Assembly (NCBI RefSeq): GCF_900168325.1
Contig: NZ_FVZE01000007.1
Location: forward strand, 83,768-147,767
Origin: Novosphingobium mathurense
Lineage (GTDB): Bacteria; Pseudomonadota; Alphaproteobacteria; Sphingomonadales; Sphingomonadaceae
DNA length: 64,000 nt
Direction: 5' to 3'
Shown: one piece after another, positions 51,741 through 60,442 of the stretch
How positions within the stretch are numbered: position 1 is the first letter of the stretch
How the letters are laid out: each line of letters opens with the position of its first letter
Translations under genes and position numbers: made by a program
The notes under the pieces: model-generated
Database searches by the model: none
What the model saw: only the letters and a program-made list of their open reading frames with translations
Told to the model about the DNA's origin: nothing

Positions 51741-52909
51741 CCGCGGCGTTCAAGCAGGAAGGGCAGGGCGACCGAGCAGCAAGTCCGCTCCGCCTGCTCA
51801 TCGCAGCCTTCGGGGCCAATACCATAGCGTACCTCGGGTGGTATACGCTTCCGTTGCAGTGGGCCGTCCTCAGCGGAGAACTCGGCCTTGATCAAGGCCA
51901 GACCAGCCTCGTTGTTACCGCCGAAGTCCTGACGGCGGCGATCGTCAGCATCGTGATGAGTTTCATTGTCGGTGCGCGCAGTCCCCGGATTACCCTTGGG
52001 GCCGGGGTATTGCTGGCATTGGCCGGGCATGTGCTTGCGCTGTTTGCGAACGGCTTCACCGGAATGCTGGCGACGCGCCTGATCGCCGGAGTTGGCGAGG
52101 GCTTGCTGTGGCTCATGCTCAACGCCACCGTAGCCCGTCTGGACGAGCCTGACCGGCGGTTCGGTCAGGTGAATGCGGTCACCGCCATCCTGCTTGCCAT
52201 CGTGGTTGTTGCGGCGCCAACTCTTGCGGCACAATTGCCAGCCCGATCAGTCTATTGGATCCTCGTCGGCCTGACCGTTTTGCTGATGCCTTCACTTTTG
52301 CCGTTCCTGCTGGATCGCCAATTCGGATCTGGCGTCGCAATTGAAAAACCCTCGTTGCGGTCGGTGCCAGTATGGGCGCTGGTTGCGGTCGTGGCCCTCT
52401 GGTCCATGGCGCTGACGGTAACCTTTTCCTTGTCAGTTCCGCTCGGGCAGCGGACAGGAGCTTCCGAGGAAAGCATCCATGCGGCAATAGCCATGTCGAT
52501 GATTGGCATCGTAAGCGGAGCTGGTATTGCCGGGATGATTGGGGATCGTTTTGGAAGAGTGAGGACCCTGGCGGTCATTTTCGGGATCGAATTGATCGCT
52601 TCCTACCTGCTGGTCCAATGGACAACGCCCTTTGGCTTCGGGCTGACGCTCACCGTCGTGAATGGCTGCGTCTATGCGGCTTTGCCCTATTTTCTTGGGC
52701 TCGCCGCAAGGATCGATACGTCGGGTGGAAGCGCAGCGGCGGTAGCCGGGGCATTTACACTCGGGGGTGGTTTGTCGCCCACCTTCGGCGCTTATCTGAT
52801 CGGTCTGACGCCCGCTTATTTCGCGATTTTCATTGCGATTGCCGTGTTCACTATTGCGACCTGGTTGGGGGCAATCTTTGGCGGTCGAGCAGTGACAAAA
52901 GCGCCTTGA
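51737..52909 (+). CDS. MFS transporter
   Basis: 390 residues from TTG 51737, overlapping the amidohydrolase stop (TTGA). It has about 12 hydrophobic segments, e.g. 'ITLGAGVLLALAGHVLALFA', 'MLATRLIAGVGEGLLWLMLN', and in the second half 'MIGIVSGAGIAGMIGDRFGR' with the MFS loop motif G-D-R-x-G-R. The direction and substrate are unknown. Operon position suggests uptake or efflux of the compound handled by the neighbouring amidohydrolase. Confidence 0.85.
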   Translation: MTAAFKQEGQGDRAASPLRLLIAAFGANTIAYLGWYTLPLQWAVLSGELGLDQGQTSLVVTAEVLTAAIVSIVMSFIVGARSPRITLGAGVLLALAGHVLALFANGFTGMLATRLIAGVGEGLLWLMLNATVARLDEPDRRFGQVNAVTAILLAIVVVAAPTLAAQLPARSVYWILVGLTVLLMPSLLPFLLDRQFGSGVAIEKPSLRSVPVWALVAVVALWSMALTVTFSLSVPLGQRTGASEESIHAAIAMSMIGIVSGAGIAGMIGDRFGRVRTLAVIFGIELIASYLLVQWTTPFGFGLTLTVVNGCVYAALPYFLGLAARIDTSGGSAAAVAGAFTLGGGLSPTFGAYLIGLTPAYFAIFIAIAVFTIATWLGAIFGGRAVTKAP

Positions 52910-52945
52910 GCTAGTCGCTCTTGCATCGACGTTGGGAGGAATGCT

Positions 52946-54058
52946 GTGGGTTCGGCGACAACTATCAACAAGGCGGCACTGCAAGCGCTACGAGATCGGG
53001 CACGGCGCGACGTTGATGCGGGGCTTGCGTTTGGCGGCGTTGAAGGGTGCAGCATCGCCTTGGCCAAGGACGGCGACATCCTGTGGGAAGAAGGCTTCGG
53101 GGCGGCCCGCGCTGATACTCCCATCCTGCTCCTGTCGATTACCAAGACGGTATTCGAGTCCGCGCTGTGGCAATTGTTCGCCGGTTCGCTCAAGCCAGAA
53201 GATCGCGTGCTCGAGATCATACCTGATTTCATGAGCGGAACTGCGCCCGACCTCACTATAGGTATGCTTGAAACGCACATGGGCGGCTTTCCGTGGGCGC
53301 CGTTGGACTTTCCAGAGGCTGCGGACCGGGATACTCGGCTCGCAGCATTCCGGGAGTGGCGAACCGATCGCAAGCCTGGAGAAGCTTACGAGTATCACCC
53401 GCTTTGCGTCGGATGGGTCCTTGCGGAGATAGTCGAACGGGTTTCGGGCGTCGATTACCGCACGTTCCTCAAACGGCAGGTGCTCGAGCCGCTCGGTCTG
53501 AGCGGCGTAAACGGCGTGAGCCTCGGTGAGCCTATTGCCGCCCTCCAGGACGTTCTTTTGCATCACAACTGCATGTACGGGTGGGCCCCTGATCGGTCGA
53601 AGCGAGTGCCCATGGTCTACGGTCTCGATAGCTATGAAGGGCTGGCTCTGGGCACGCCGGGGGCGGGTGGAGTGGGCACCGCATCCGGCGTCGCGAGGCT
53701 GTACCAGGCCTATCTCAGCAATCCGGGCGAGCTCTGGAATCCAGCAATACACCGCGATGCCATCTCACGGACACGCATCAATGGCCCCGATCCCGTCGGC
53801 AGGCCGATGCTGCGCACGCTTTCGTTTCTTCAAGCCGGTCCACCCGAAGGCCGGTTCGGCGAGCGGGATGTGTTTGGTAGTGCCGTCTCGGAGCGCACCT
53901 TTGGTCATGGCGGGCAAGGTGGGCAAATCGCCTGGGCTGACCCAGATACCGGCCTTTCGTTCTGCTATTTGACCAACACCGTCGTATTCCCGCCGTTCTG
54001 TTTCCATCCGCGGGCAAGGGAGCTTTCGAGCTTGGCTGCCCAGGTACTGGATCGGTGA
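52946..54058 (+). CDS. Beta-lactamase-fold serine hydrolase (class C/EstB type)
   Basis: 370 residues from GTG 52946 with GGGAGGA upstream. The S-x-x-K pair is Ser64 and Lys67 in 'LLLSITKTVF'. A Tyr motif lies in 'PGEAYEYHPLCVGWVLAEIV' (near residue 150), and the third motif H-G-G is in 'FGHGGQGGQIAWADPDTGLS'. No signal peptide is seen, so it is probably cytosolic. Such proteins act as esterases, amidases or D-aminopeptidases more often than as beta-lactamases. It lies between two MFS genes. Confidence 0.9.
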   Translation: MGSATTINKAALQALRDRARRDVDAGLAFGGVEGCSIALAKDGDILWEEGFGAARADTPILLLSITKTVFESALWQLFAGSLKPEDRVLEIIPDFMSGTAPDLTIGMLETHMGGFPWAPLDFPEAADRDTRLAAFREWRTDRKPGEAYEYHPLCVGWVLAEIVERVSGVDYRTFLKRQVLEPLGLSGVNGVSLGEPIAALQDVLLHHNCMYGWAPDRSKRVPMVYGLDSYEGLALGTPGAGGVGTASGVARLYQAYLSNPGELWNPAIHRDAISRTRINGPDPVGRPMLRTLSFLQAGPPEGRFGERDVFGSAVSERTFGHGGQGGQIAWADPDTGLSFCYLTNTVVFPPFCFHPRARELSSLAAQVLDR

Positions 54059-54109
54059 GGCGCGAAGATTCCCTCGCTTGCGGGGAAATTCCTCCGGTTT
54101 GGAAGCAGC

Positions 54110-55354
54110 ATGGCCGAACGCCATGATTCTGATCCGCTAAGCAAGCAGGATCGTGTCCCGCACTGGCTGCTGCTGATTCTCGGGGCGGTTGCAGGTTGTC
54201 TAATCGCGAACCTCTACTACGCACAGCCGCTGGTGATCGCGATCAGCCGAAATCTGAGCATCGCCCCGCAGCTCGCGGGCAGCATCGTTTCGCTTACCCA
54301 GATCGGTTATGGATGCGGCATGGTGCTGGTGGTTCCACTCAGTGACCTGATCGAAAACAAGCGGCTTGTCCTCAGTGCAATGACAGGTGTGCTGGCTGCG
54401 CTGGTGCTCCTGGTGACAGCTGCTACTCCGGCGTTGTTCGCCGCCGCTGCGGTCCTTCTCGGGCTCTGTTGCTCGGCAGCGCAGGTCATCATCCCGTTCG
54501 TGGCGCATCTGGTAGAGGGACCGCGTCAAGGCAGGGCCGTCGCGACCACCATGGCGATCGTATTGGGCGCCGTGACTCTTGCGAGGCCGGCAGCCCTGCT
54601 TCTCAGCGATTTTGGTGGTTGGCGGGCAATATTCATTGCGTCGGCGGTGCTCGTGTTCTGTCTCGGGCTGGTCTTGCTGGTCCTTATGCCGCGCCGCGAG
54701 CCAGTTGGACGAAATGGCGCTGTCCAAAATCTGATCTCGCTCGGCACCGTCTTTAGAGCGGAACCGATCCTGCGAAGGCGAGCCCTTTACCAGGCCTGCA
54801 TGTTTGGGGCCTTCAACATCTATTGGGTTGCGGTGCCGATGGCGCTTTCGCGCAGTTTCGACTTGTCGAGCCAAGGCATCGCAGCCTTTGCATTGGTCGG
54901 AGCGGCCGGTGCATTCGTGGCGCCCTTCGCTGCCCGCCTGGCTGAGGCCGGGCGCATGGCCAGCGGGACTCTCGTTGCCTGCCTCCTTTTTGCTGCAGCC
55001 TTCCTACTATCCAACATCGCAATCGGTGCGCACGCGCTCTTTGCATTTGGTTTTCTTGCCTTGGTGGCCGACGCCGCATTTCACACAAGTCAGACTTTTG
55101 GACGACTGGTCGCACTGGATGTTTCGCCCGCAGTGCGGGGACGGGCAAACAGCCTGTACATGACGATCCTGTTCAGCGGCGGCGCAGTTGGGTCGCTTGT
55201 CGGCGGTTTCAGCTTCGATCGAGCGGGGTGGCTCGGCGCCTCGATCATCGGCGCGACCTTAGCTTCATTTGTCGCCCTTCTGACCTGGGTCGAACGCAAC
55301 GCAGTCCGCGCGAAACAAGCGGACTGCGCAGAACGAACATCGGTCGAAGGATAA
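54110..55354 (+). CDS. MFS transporter (second)
   Basis: 414 residues with about 12 membrane segments. 'VPHWLLLILGAVAGCLIANL' followed by 'YYAQPLVIAI' matches the YbcL/YgaY-like subgroup with its N-terminal N-L-Y-Y-x-Q-P-L motif. 'VVPLSDLIENKRLVL' stands at the A-loop. It follows the serine hydrolase by 51 bp. The substrate is unknown; it may differ from that of the MFS at 51737. Confidence 0.88.
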   Translation: MAERHDSDPLSKQDRVPHWLLLILGAVAGCLIANLYYAQPLVIAISRNLSIAPQLAGSIVSLTQIGYGCGMVLVVPLSDLIENKRLVLSAMTGVLAALVLLVTAATPALFAAAAVLLGLCCSAAQVIIPFVAHLVEGPRQGRAVATTMAIVLGAVTLARPAALLLSDFGGWRAIFIASAVLVFCLGLVLLVLMPRREPVGRNGAVQNLISLGTVFRAEPILRRRALYQACMFGAFNIYWVAVPMALSRSFDLSSQGIAAFALVGAAGAFVAPFAARLAEAGRMASGTLVACLLFAAAFLLSNIAIGAHALFAFGFLALVADAAFHTSQTFGRLVALDVSPAVRGRANSLYMTILFSGGAVGSLVGGFSFDRAGWLGASIIGATLASFVALLTWVERNAVRAKQADCAERTSVEG

Positions 55355-55555
55355 ATCCGGGAACACCATGGGGGAAGCGGGTTCGGACCGGGAAAGCCAG
55401 CAAGCTCTGTGTTGAAAACACGCGCTAGGCGCCTTCATAGCGTATTGGTGTCGATAGTAACCCTAGTGGCGTTTTTGCCCTTGGAGCCATGATCCCGGAG
55501 CCGCACCGCCAGCAAGGCGCCGAGACGCCCAGTGTGCGAACCAGCGCGGCATAAA

Positions 55556-56497
55556 CTAAGTTGCCAAAGCGCCGATCGGGGGAAGCTTGGCCGATGCGTC
55601 GATCATCACCTGACGGAACCAACTGTGACTGGGATCATGATCTGCCCGCGGATGCCAGGACATCGTTTCGACAATCTCCGGGATTTCCAAGGGGCAGGGA
55701 AGCACTTTCATACCTTCCAGATGCCGAGTATCCCTAACGAGGCGTTCCGGAACCGTCGCGATGATGTCGGTCCCGGGTACAACCTTCGTTAGGGTCGCAA
55801 CGGTAGGCACGATAATTTTCGTATCGAGTCCCAATTGTTTCTTGGCCTGCTCGTCCATGGAAATTGTTCCATCGCCAAATCGCACGCAGACATGCGGCGA
55901 TGTGCGGTATGTCTCGCCATCGAGCCCGCCCCTTGTCGCAGGGTTGCTGGTGGCGACGACGCATACAAACCGATCTTTGAATATTTCTTTCCTCTGGAAA
56001 CTCCCCGCCTTGAAGCTCGGATCGACCAAGCGTAGGTCCTGCGGAGTGACACAAAGATCGACATCGCCTGACCAAAGGCGATAAAGCGCCTTGTTATTGA
56101 GGAAATCCACTTCGCATTTGATGTTGGGAGCGAGCTGGCTGAGCGCCTTTGAAATCGGCGGCAGCAGAATATCTGCGCAATAGTCCGACATCATTATCCG
56201 AAATGTTTTGCGCGCGGTCATCGGATCGAAAGCGCTACCTACGTTGAGTAGGGCTTCGGCCTGCGCCAAAATTTCCTGGAGTGGAAAGATCATGGTTTGA
56301 GCGGCCGGCGTCAGCTCCAGGCTGCGTCCGTTGCGAACCAGGATCTCATCGCCAAACCGGTCCCGGATTCGTTTGAGCGCATTGCTCATGGCTGGCTGAG
56401 TGACATGCAGCCGCTCAGCCGCGAGCGTGACGCTTTTCTCCGTCAGCAACGCTTCCAAGGCGACCAGCAGGTTTAAGTCGGTTCCTTTGAGATGCAT
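55556..56497 (-). CDS. LysR-family transcriptional regulator (NodD-like)
   Basis: 313 residues. The N-terminal winged HTH is 'LNLLVALEALLTEKSVTLAA' followed by 'ERLHVTQPAMSNALKRIR'. The C-terminal substrate-binding domain contains 'RKTFRIMMSDYCADILLPPI' and 'DVDLCVTPQDL', close to NodD/LinR/DntR-type regulators of aromatic pathways. It diverges from the FAD monooxygenase operon across 129 bp that contain a 9-bp inverted repeat (56523-56574). It is probably the operon's activator, with a pathway compound as inducer. The 201 bp past its stop, up to the MFS gene at 55354, hold nothing I can name. Confidence 0.93.
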   Translation of the reverse strand: MHLKGTDLNLLVALEALLTEKSVTLAAERLHVTQPAMSNALKRIRDRFGDEILVRNGRSLELTPAAQTMIFPLQEILAQAEALLNVGSAFDPMTARKTFRIMMSDYCADILLPPISKALSQLAPNIKCEVDFLNNKALYRLWSGDVDLCVTPQDLRLVDPSFKAGSFQRKEIFKDRFVCVVATSNPATRGGLDGETYRTSPHVCVRFGDGTISMDEQAKKQLGLDTKIIVPTVATLTKVVPGTDIIATVPERLVRDTRHLEGMKVLPCPLEIPEIVETMSWHPRADHDPSHSWFRQVMIDASAKLPPIGALAT

Positions 56498-56522
56498 CTG
56501 GGCCGTGTCCTGTCATCCGCTT

Positions 56523-56574
56523 CATACATCATCTCAATTTATTCCAAACATTCAAGAGAACATTTTGATGTATG
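56523..56574. promoter_or_regulatory. 9-bp inverted repeat in the LysR/monooxygenase divergent promoter
   Basis: CATACATCA (56523-56531) and TGATGTATG (56566-56574) are exact inverted copies 43 bp apart, about four helical turns. They flank an AT-rich core where the two divergent promoters should lie. The layout fits LysR tetramer contacts at two half-sites, though each arm lacks the usual compact T-N11-A form. Confidence 0.55.
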
Positions 56575-56626
56575 TCTGGCGCAGCCATATTCTTCTTCCA
56601 ACGCTAGGGAGAGGAATCATCCAGTC

Positions 56627-58138
56627 ATGGATACAGAAGTCATTGTTGTCGGCGCTGGCCCGTCGGGTCTGACGGTTGCAAGCGAGCTAGCGCAAGCGGG
56701 CGTCAAGACAGTCATTTTCGAGCGGCGCACCGGTCACGTTGAGTCGCGTGCTGGCACCCTGTTACCTCGAGTCCTCGAGCACTTTGACACGCGCGGCGTC
56801 GTCGATCGTTTCATCCGCAAGGGGTTAAGCCTGCAGCCGTGGCCGTTCACGCCCGGCCACATCTGGGCGGGCATGAAGCCTGTCGAGTGGAAGCACTATC
56901 AGTCTCGCTTCGACTTCACCCTGATCGTTCCGCAGAACGACACAGAAGTGGTCATGCTTGATTGGTGCCGTGAGCTGGGCGTCGATATCCGCACCGGCAT
57001 TCACATCACCAACGTCGGCGAAACTGACGATGGCGTTTTCGTCGAGTATGAGGAAGGCGGCGAAAGCAAGCGCGCAACCGCCAAGTACCTGGTCGGAGCC
57101 GACGGTGGCCGTAGCGTTGTGCGCACCAAGATGGGCATTCCGTTTGAAGGTACCGAAGCGACTTTGATCGGTACGCTTGGCGACAGCACGATCAAATTCC
57201 CGTTCGAAGGTACGATGAAGTCCGTCGACAGCCCGAAGGGCTGGGCTCTTGCGCTGCACTTCGGTGAGAACCAGACTCGGATCGGCTATGTTCATGTCGA
57301 CAACGATCCGGCGGACAAGGACAAGCCGGTAACCCTCGAAGAATACACCAAGTGCCTTCGCGATATCTTCGGAACCGACTTCGGAATCGATGAGCTGACC
57401 TGGTCGTCACGCTTCACCGACACGATCAAGCTGGTGCCCGATTTTGGCAAGGGCCGTGTGTTTCTCGTCGGGGAAGCCTGCCGGATTCACTACCCCTCGA
57501 GCGGCGTGGGCATGAATTTCTGCATCCAGGACGGGTACAACCTGGGCTGGAAGCTGGCTTATGTAGTCAAGGGAAGCGCCCCGGCCAGCATTCTCAAGAC
57601 CTACAACGAGGAGCGTCGCCCGGTCGCCGAAAAACTTCTCGAAGGCGTGTACGAGCAGTGCGCTATCCAGTTCGATTTTTCGAAGGGTGGGCTCCTGCAC
57701 CGCGAGCACTTCGAGCGCGACTTGTTGCCACTCACCGATCTGAATCACCGGCTGGGGCTTGAGTTGAATGGGACTACGATGGCCTATCCGGCAGGACCCA
57801 ATCCGCACCGGCTGGCGGGCTGGCGAGCATTCGATGTCGATTTGATCCTGCGCGACGGGTCAATGACCCGACTTGGTGAACAGCTGCGTAGCATGGACTT
57901 TGTACTGCTCGACCTCAGCGGCACTGCCGCATTCAACGGCCTTCGTTTGGACGGTGCCCCCGTCAAGGTGGTTGAAGCGCAGGGCGTTCGACTGCCCAAG
58001 GAACTGCACCGGGTGAAAGCCCTGCTCGTCCGTCCGGACGCATATGTCGCTTGGGCGACCGATGAACTGCCCACTGAAGCGGCCGCAATGGCCGCACTTC
58101 GCCAGTGGGTGAAGGTTGACGAACTGGTGTCAGCGTGA
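56627..58138 (+). CDS. FAD-dependent aromatic monooxygenase with altered GD motif
   Basis: 503 residues from ATG 56627, family N-terminus 'MDTEVIVVGAGPSGLTVASE'; a longer frame upstream crosses the promoter region. G-x-G-x-x-G and 'DG' ('YLVGADGGRSVVRTKMG') are intact. The ribityl motif, usually G-D-A-A-H, reads G-E-A-C-R in 'VFLVGEACRIHYPSSGVGMN', followed by a normal 'DGYNLGWKLAYVVKG'. It belongs to the PheA/TfdB/MhpA hydroxylases. It is the first gene of the LysR-controlled operon; the next gene starts inside its stop (GTGA). Role: ring hydroxylation before extradiol cleavage. Confidence 0.9.
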   Translation: MDTEVIVVGAGPSGLTVASELAQAGVKTVIFERRTGHVESRAGTLLPRVLEHFDTRGVVDRFIRKGLSLQPWPFTPGHIWAGMKPVEWKHYQSRFDFTLIVPQNDTEVVMLDWCRELGVDIRTGIHITNVGETDDGVFVEYEEGGESKRATAKYLVGADGGRSVVRTKMGIPFEGTEATLIGTLGDSTIKFPFEGTMKSVDSPKGWALALHFGENQTRIGYVHVDNDPADKDKPVTLEEYTKCLRDIFGTDFGIDELTWSSRFTDTIKLVPDFGKGRVFLVGEACRIHYPSSGVGMNFCIQDGYNLGWKLAYVVKGSAPASILKTYNEERRPVAEKLLEGVYEQCAIQFDFSKGGLLHREHFERDLLPLTDLNHRLGLELNGTTMAYPAGPNPHRLAGWRAFDVDLILRDGSMTRLGEQLRSMDFVLLDLSGTAAFNGLRLDGAPVKVVEAQGVRLPKELHRVKALLVRPDAYVAWATDELPTEAAAMAALRQWVKVDELVSA

Positions 58139-59472
58139 GCGCCGACCGGTTGCTCATTCGGGGCGGAAGATTGATCACTTTGGCCGACGGCCAAGGTGAT
58201 CCTCCCGTTGGCGACGTCCTTGTCGAAGGTGGCAAGATCGTCGAAATTGCCCCGAATATTGAGGCTGCCGATGTCGAGGTAATCGATGCGGCGCACATGA
58301 TCGTGATGCCTGGGTTTGTCGATACGCACCGGCACACTTGGCAAACATGTGTGAAGTACCAGTTCGCGGACACCACACCTGACAAATATTTCGGCGGTTT
58401 TCTACCAGAACGTGGTCCGCGGTATCGTCCCGAAGACGTATACATCGCAAACCTGCTTGGCGCGCTAAACGGGATCGATGGCGGCGTCACAACATTGCTG
58501 GACTGGTCCCAGATCCAGAACACGCCGGATCACACCGACCAAGCTATTCAAGGTTTGATGGATTCGGGCATTCGCGCGATATTCGGACATAGCATTCCGA
58601 CCATCGATTGGGCGTCGTGGGCCATCGACAGCCAACGAATTCACCCATCTGACATTCGGAGGGTTCGAGAAACTACGCTTAGTTCTGATGACAGCCTCGT
58701 GACCTTGGCAATGGCCGGTCGCGGGCCGGAGATGGCAGCTGACGGCACATGGCAGGCCGATCTTGCCCTTGCCCGTGAACTCGGAATTCGTTCGTCGATT
58801 CATATGGGCGCATTTCCGTTCAACGGAGAGAAGGGCGCGATTTCAAAGATGCACTCCGAAGGTCTCCTCGGCGATGACCTAACCTTCATTCATTGCTGCT
58901 GCTGCCATGATGATGAATTCAAGATGATGGCAGACCACGGCGTAACCGCATCGCTTGGTGTGAACGTTGAGCAGAATTGCATCGGCATTGGCGATCTACC
59001 CTTTGACCGCCTTCTTGCCGTGGGCATCGAACCCAGCCTGAGCGGTGACTCCGAGCCACTCGGTGCATCTGACATGTTCACCCAGATGCGACAGGCTGTG
59101 GCATACTATCGCTCTTGGATAGGTGGCGGGCACTCGCGGGTCAAAGATGCGCCAGGTTTTCTCAGCTCTAGAGACGCCCTACGGTTTGCGACATTGCGCG
59201 GGGCCGAGGCTAACGGCCTTGCACACAAGATCGGAACCCTGGAGGTAGGCAAGGCCGCTGATATCATCCTCATTCGCATGACCGATATCAATCTGGTGCC
59301 GACCAGTGATCCGGTTGCGGCAGTAGTCTACGGAGCGCATCCTGCAAACGTCGATACCGTCATGGTACAGGGTCGGGTGCTCAAACGGCATGGCAAGTTG
59401 TTGGGTCACGATCTACAGAAGCTGCGCGAGTTAGCGTACGCATCCCAGAAGTATGTCTTGGGCGATGACTGA
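58135..59472 (+). CDS. Amidohydrolase (cytosine deaminase-like), second
   Basis: 445 residues from GTG 58135, overlapping the monooxygenase by 4 nt. Metal ligands: H-x-H in 'PGFVDTHRHTWQ', His in 'RSSIHMGAF', His in 'TFIHCCCCHDDEF' and Asp in 'SLSGDSEPLG' (Gly-Asp where most relatives have Thr-Asp). The run of four Cys at the strand-6 His is unusual. It is a paralog of the amidohydrolase at 50385. It may remove an amino or amide group from the substrate or a ring-fission product. Confidence 0.88.
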   Translation: MSADRLLIRGGRLITLADGQGDPPVGDVLVEGGKIVEIAPNIEAADVEVIDAAHMIVMPGFVDTHRHTWQTCVKYQFADTTPDKYFGGFLPERGPRYRPEDVYIANLLGALNGIDGGVTTLLDWSQIQNTPDHTDQAIQGLMDSGIRAIFGHSIPTIDWASWAIDSQRIHPSDIRRVRETTLSSDDSLVTLAMAGRGPEMAADGTWQADLALARELGIRSSIHMGAFPFNGEKGAISKMHSEGLLGDDLTFIHCCCCHDDEFKMMADHGVTASLGVNVEQNCIGIGDLPFDRLLAVGIEPSLSGDSEPLGASDMFTQMRQAVAYYRSWIGGGHSRVKDAPGFLSSRDALRFATLRGAEANGLAHKIGTLEVGKAADIILIRMTDINLVPTSDPVAAVVYGAHPANVDTVMVQGRVLKRHGKLLGHDLQKLRELAYASQKYVLGDD

Positions 59473-60442
59473 CGGCCGAATCCCGCTCGACGCTGACTTG
59501 GCGGCAATTGTTGCCGGGTTGCCGCCTCCAGACGGCACGTCGATCTTCGACATACCCCCCAACGTTGCCCGCACCATCTTCGATGCAGGTGTAGTTCCGC
59601 CTGATGCAGCGGCATGGGCAGACTCAATAGAAGAGATCCGAGACCTTTACGCTGAAGCTGAGGGGCTCACGGTTCCGATCCGCGTATATCGGCCGAAGGC
59701 CGACGGGCCTCTGCCGCTATTGCTGTTCTTCCACGGCGGCGGTTTCATGCTTGGCGGTCTCGACCAGATGGACGACATCGCGCGGCGGCTGTGCCGGGAC
59801 GTGGGTGCAGTCGTGGTGTCGGTCGATTATCGCAAGGCTCCCGAACACAAATATCCTGCGGCTGCAGACGATGCGTTGGCGGCGGTCCGCTGGGCTCTGC
59901 GCAACGCCACTTCGCTCGGCAGCAGCCCGGAACGTGTGGCATTGGTCGGCGAGAGCTCGGGCGGCAACCTGGCACTGACGGCGGCGTTGCAGTTGGACGC
60001 AAGCGCCGGTCGACTTGCTGCGCTGATGCTCATCGTCCCAGGTGTCGATTTGGGGCCGGTTGAACCAGACCCGGCATGCCCGCTGCTGGCTGCGAACGAC
60101 ATGGCGGCGATCTCGCGCAATTATCTCGGAGCAGACTTCGGCCGGACCGATCGGTTCCCGCCATCGCCGCTCTATGCCGAAGATCTTTCGGGGCTGCCGC
60201 CAACTGTGCTGGCGATCGCCGGGCACGATATTCTTGCGCCGTCAAATGAAGCCTTTGCGCGGCGTCTGAGCGAGGCAGGGGTCACTCTGACCGTTCGCCG
60301 GTTCGGCGATATGTTCCACCCATTCTTCGGGTTTGCCGGAGCTTCTGCAGGAGCTGCGCGAGCCTTCGATACTTTGACCGGTGATCTTGCCGGCTTGCTC
60401 GCGGCGGAAGTCGCGACGCCTTCACAAGGAAGCGGGATATGA
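59465..60442 (+). CDS. Alpha/beta hydrolase of the hormone-sensitive-lipase family
   Basis: 325 residues from ATG 59465, which overlaps the previous stop. The oxyanion motif is H-G-G-G in 'LLFFHGGGFMLGGLDQMDDI'; the next block is 'VVSVDYRKAPEHKYPAAADD'; the nucleophile elbow is G-E-S-S-G-G in 'VALVGESSGGNLAL'; catalytic Asp and His lie in 'IAGHDILAPS' and 'GDMFHPFFG'. This is a complete HSL/bacterial esterase set. It probably cleaves an ester or lactone of a pathway intermediate. Its stop overlaps the VOC start (ATGA). Confidence 0.92.
   Translation: MTDGRIPLDADLAAIVAGLPPPDGTSIFDIPPNVARTIFDAGVVPPDAAAWADSIEEIRDLYAEAEGLTVPIRVYRPKADGPLPLLLFFHGGGFMLGGLDQMDDIARRLCRDVGAVVVSVDYRKAPEHKYPAAADDALAAVRWALRNATSLGSSPERVALVGESSGGNLALTAALQLDASAGRLAALMLIVPGVDLGPVEPDPACPLLAANDMAAISRNYLGADFGRTDRFPPSPLYAEDLSGLPPTVLAIAGHDILAPSNEAFARRLSEAGVTLTVRRFGDMFHPFFGFAGASAGAARAFDTLTGDLAGLLAAEVATPSQGSGI

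Noticed and set aside
55425..55622. Short minus-strand frame with two Cys (C-W-R-C) after the LysR gene
   Set aside because: It overlaps the LysR 3' end, has no own start signal and no recognised family; it could be a remnant but cannot be supported.
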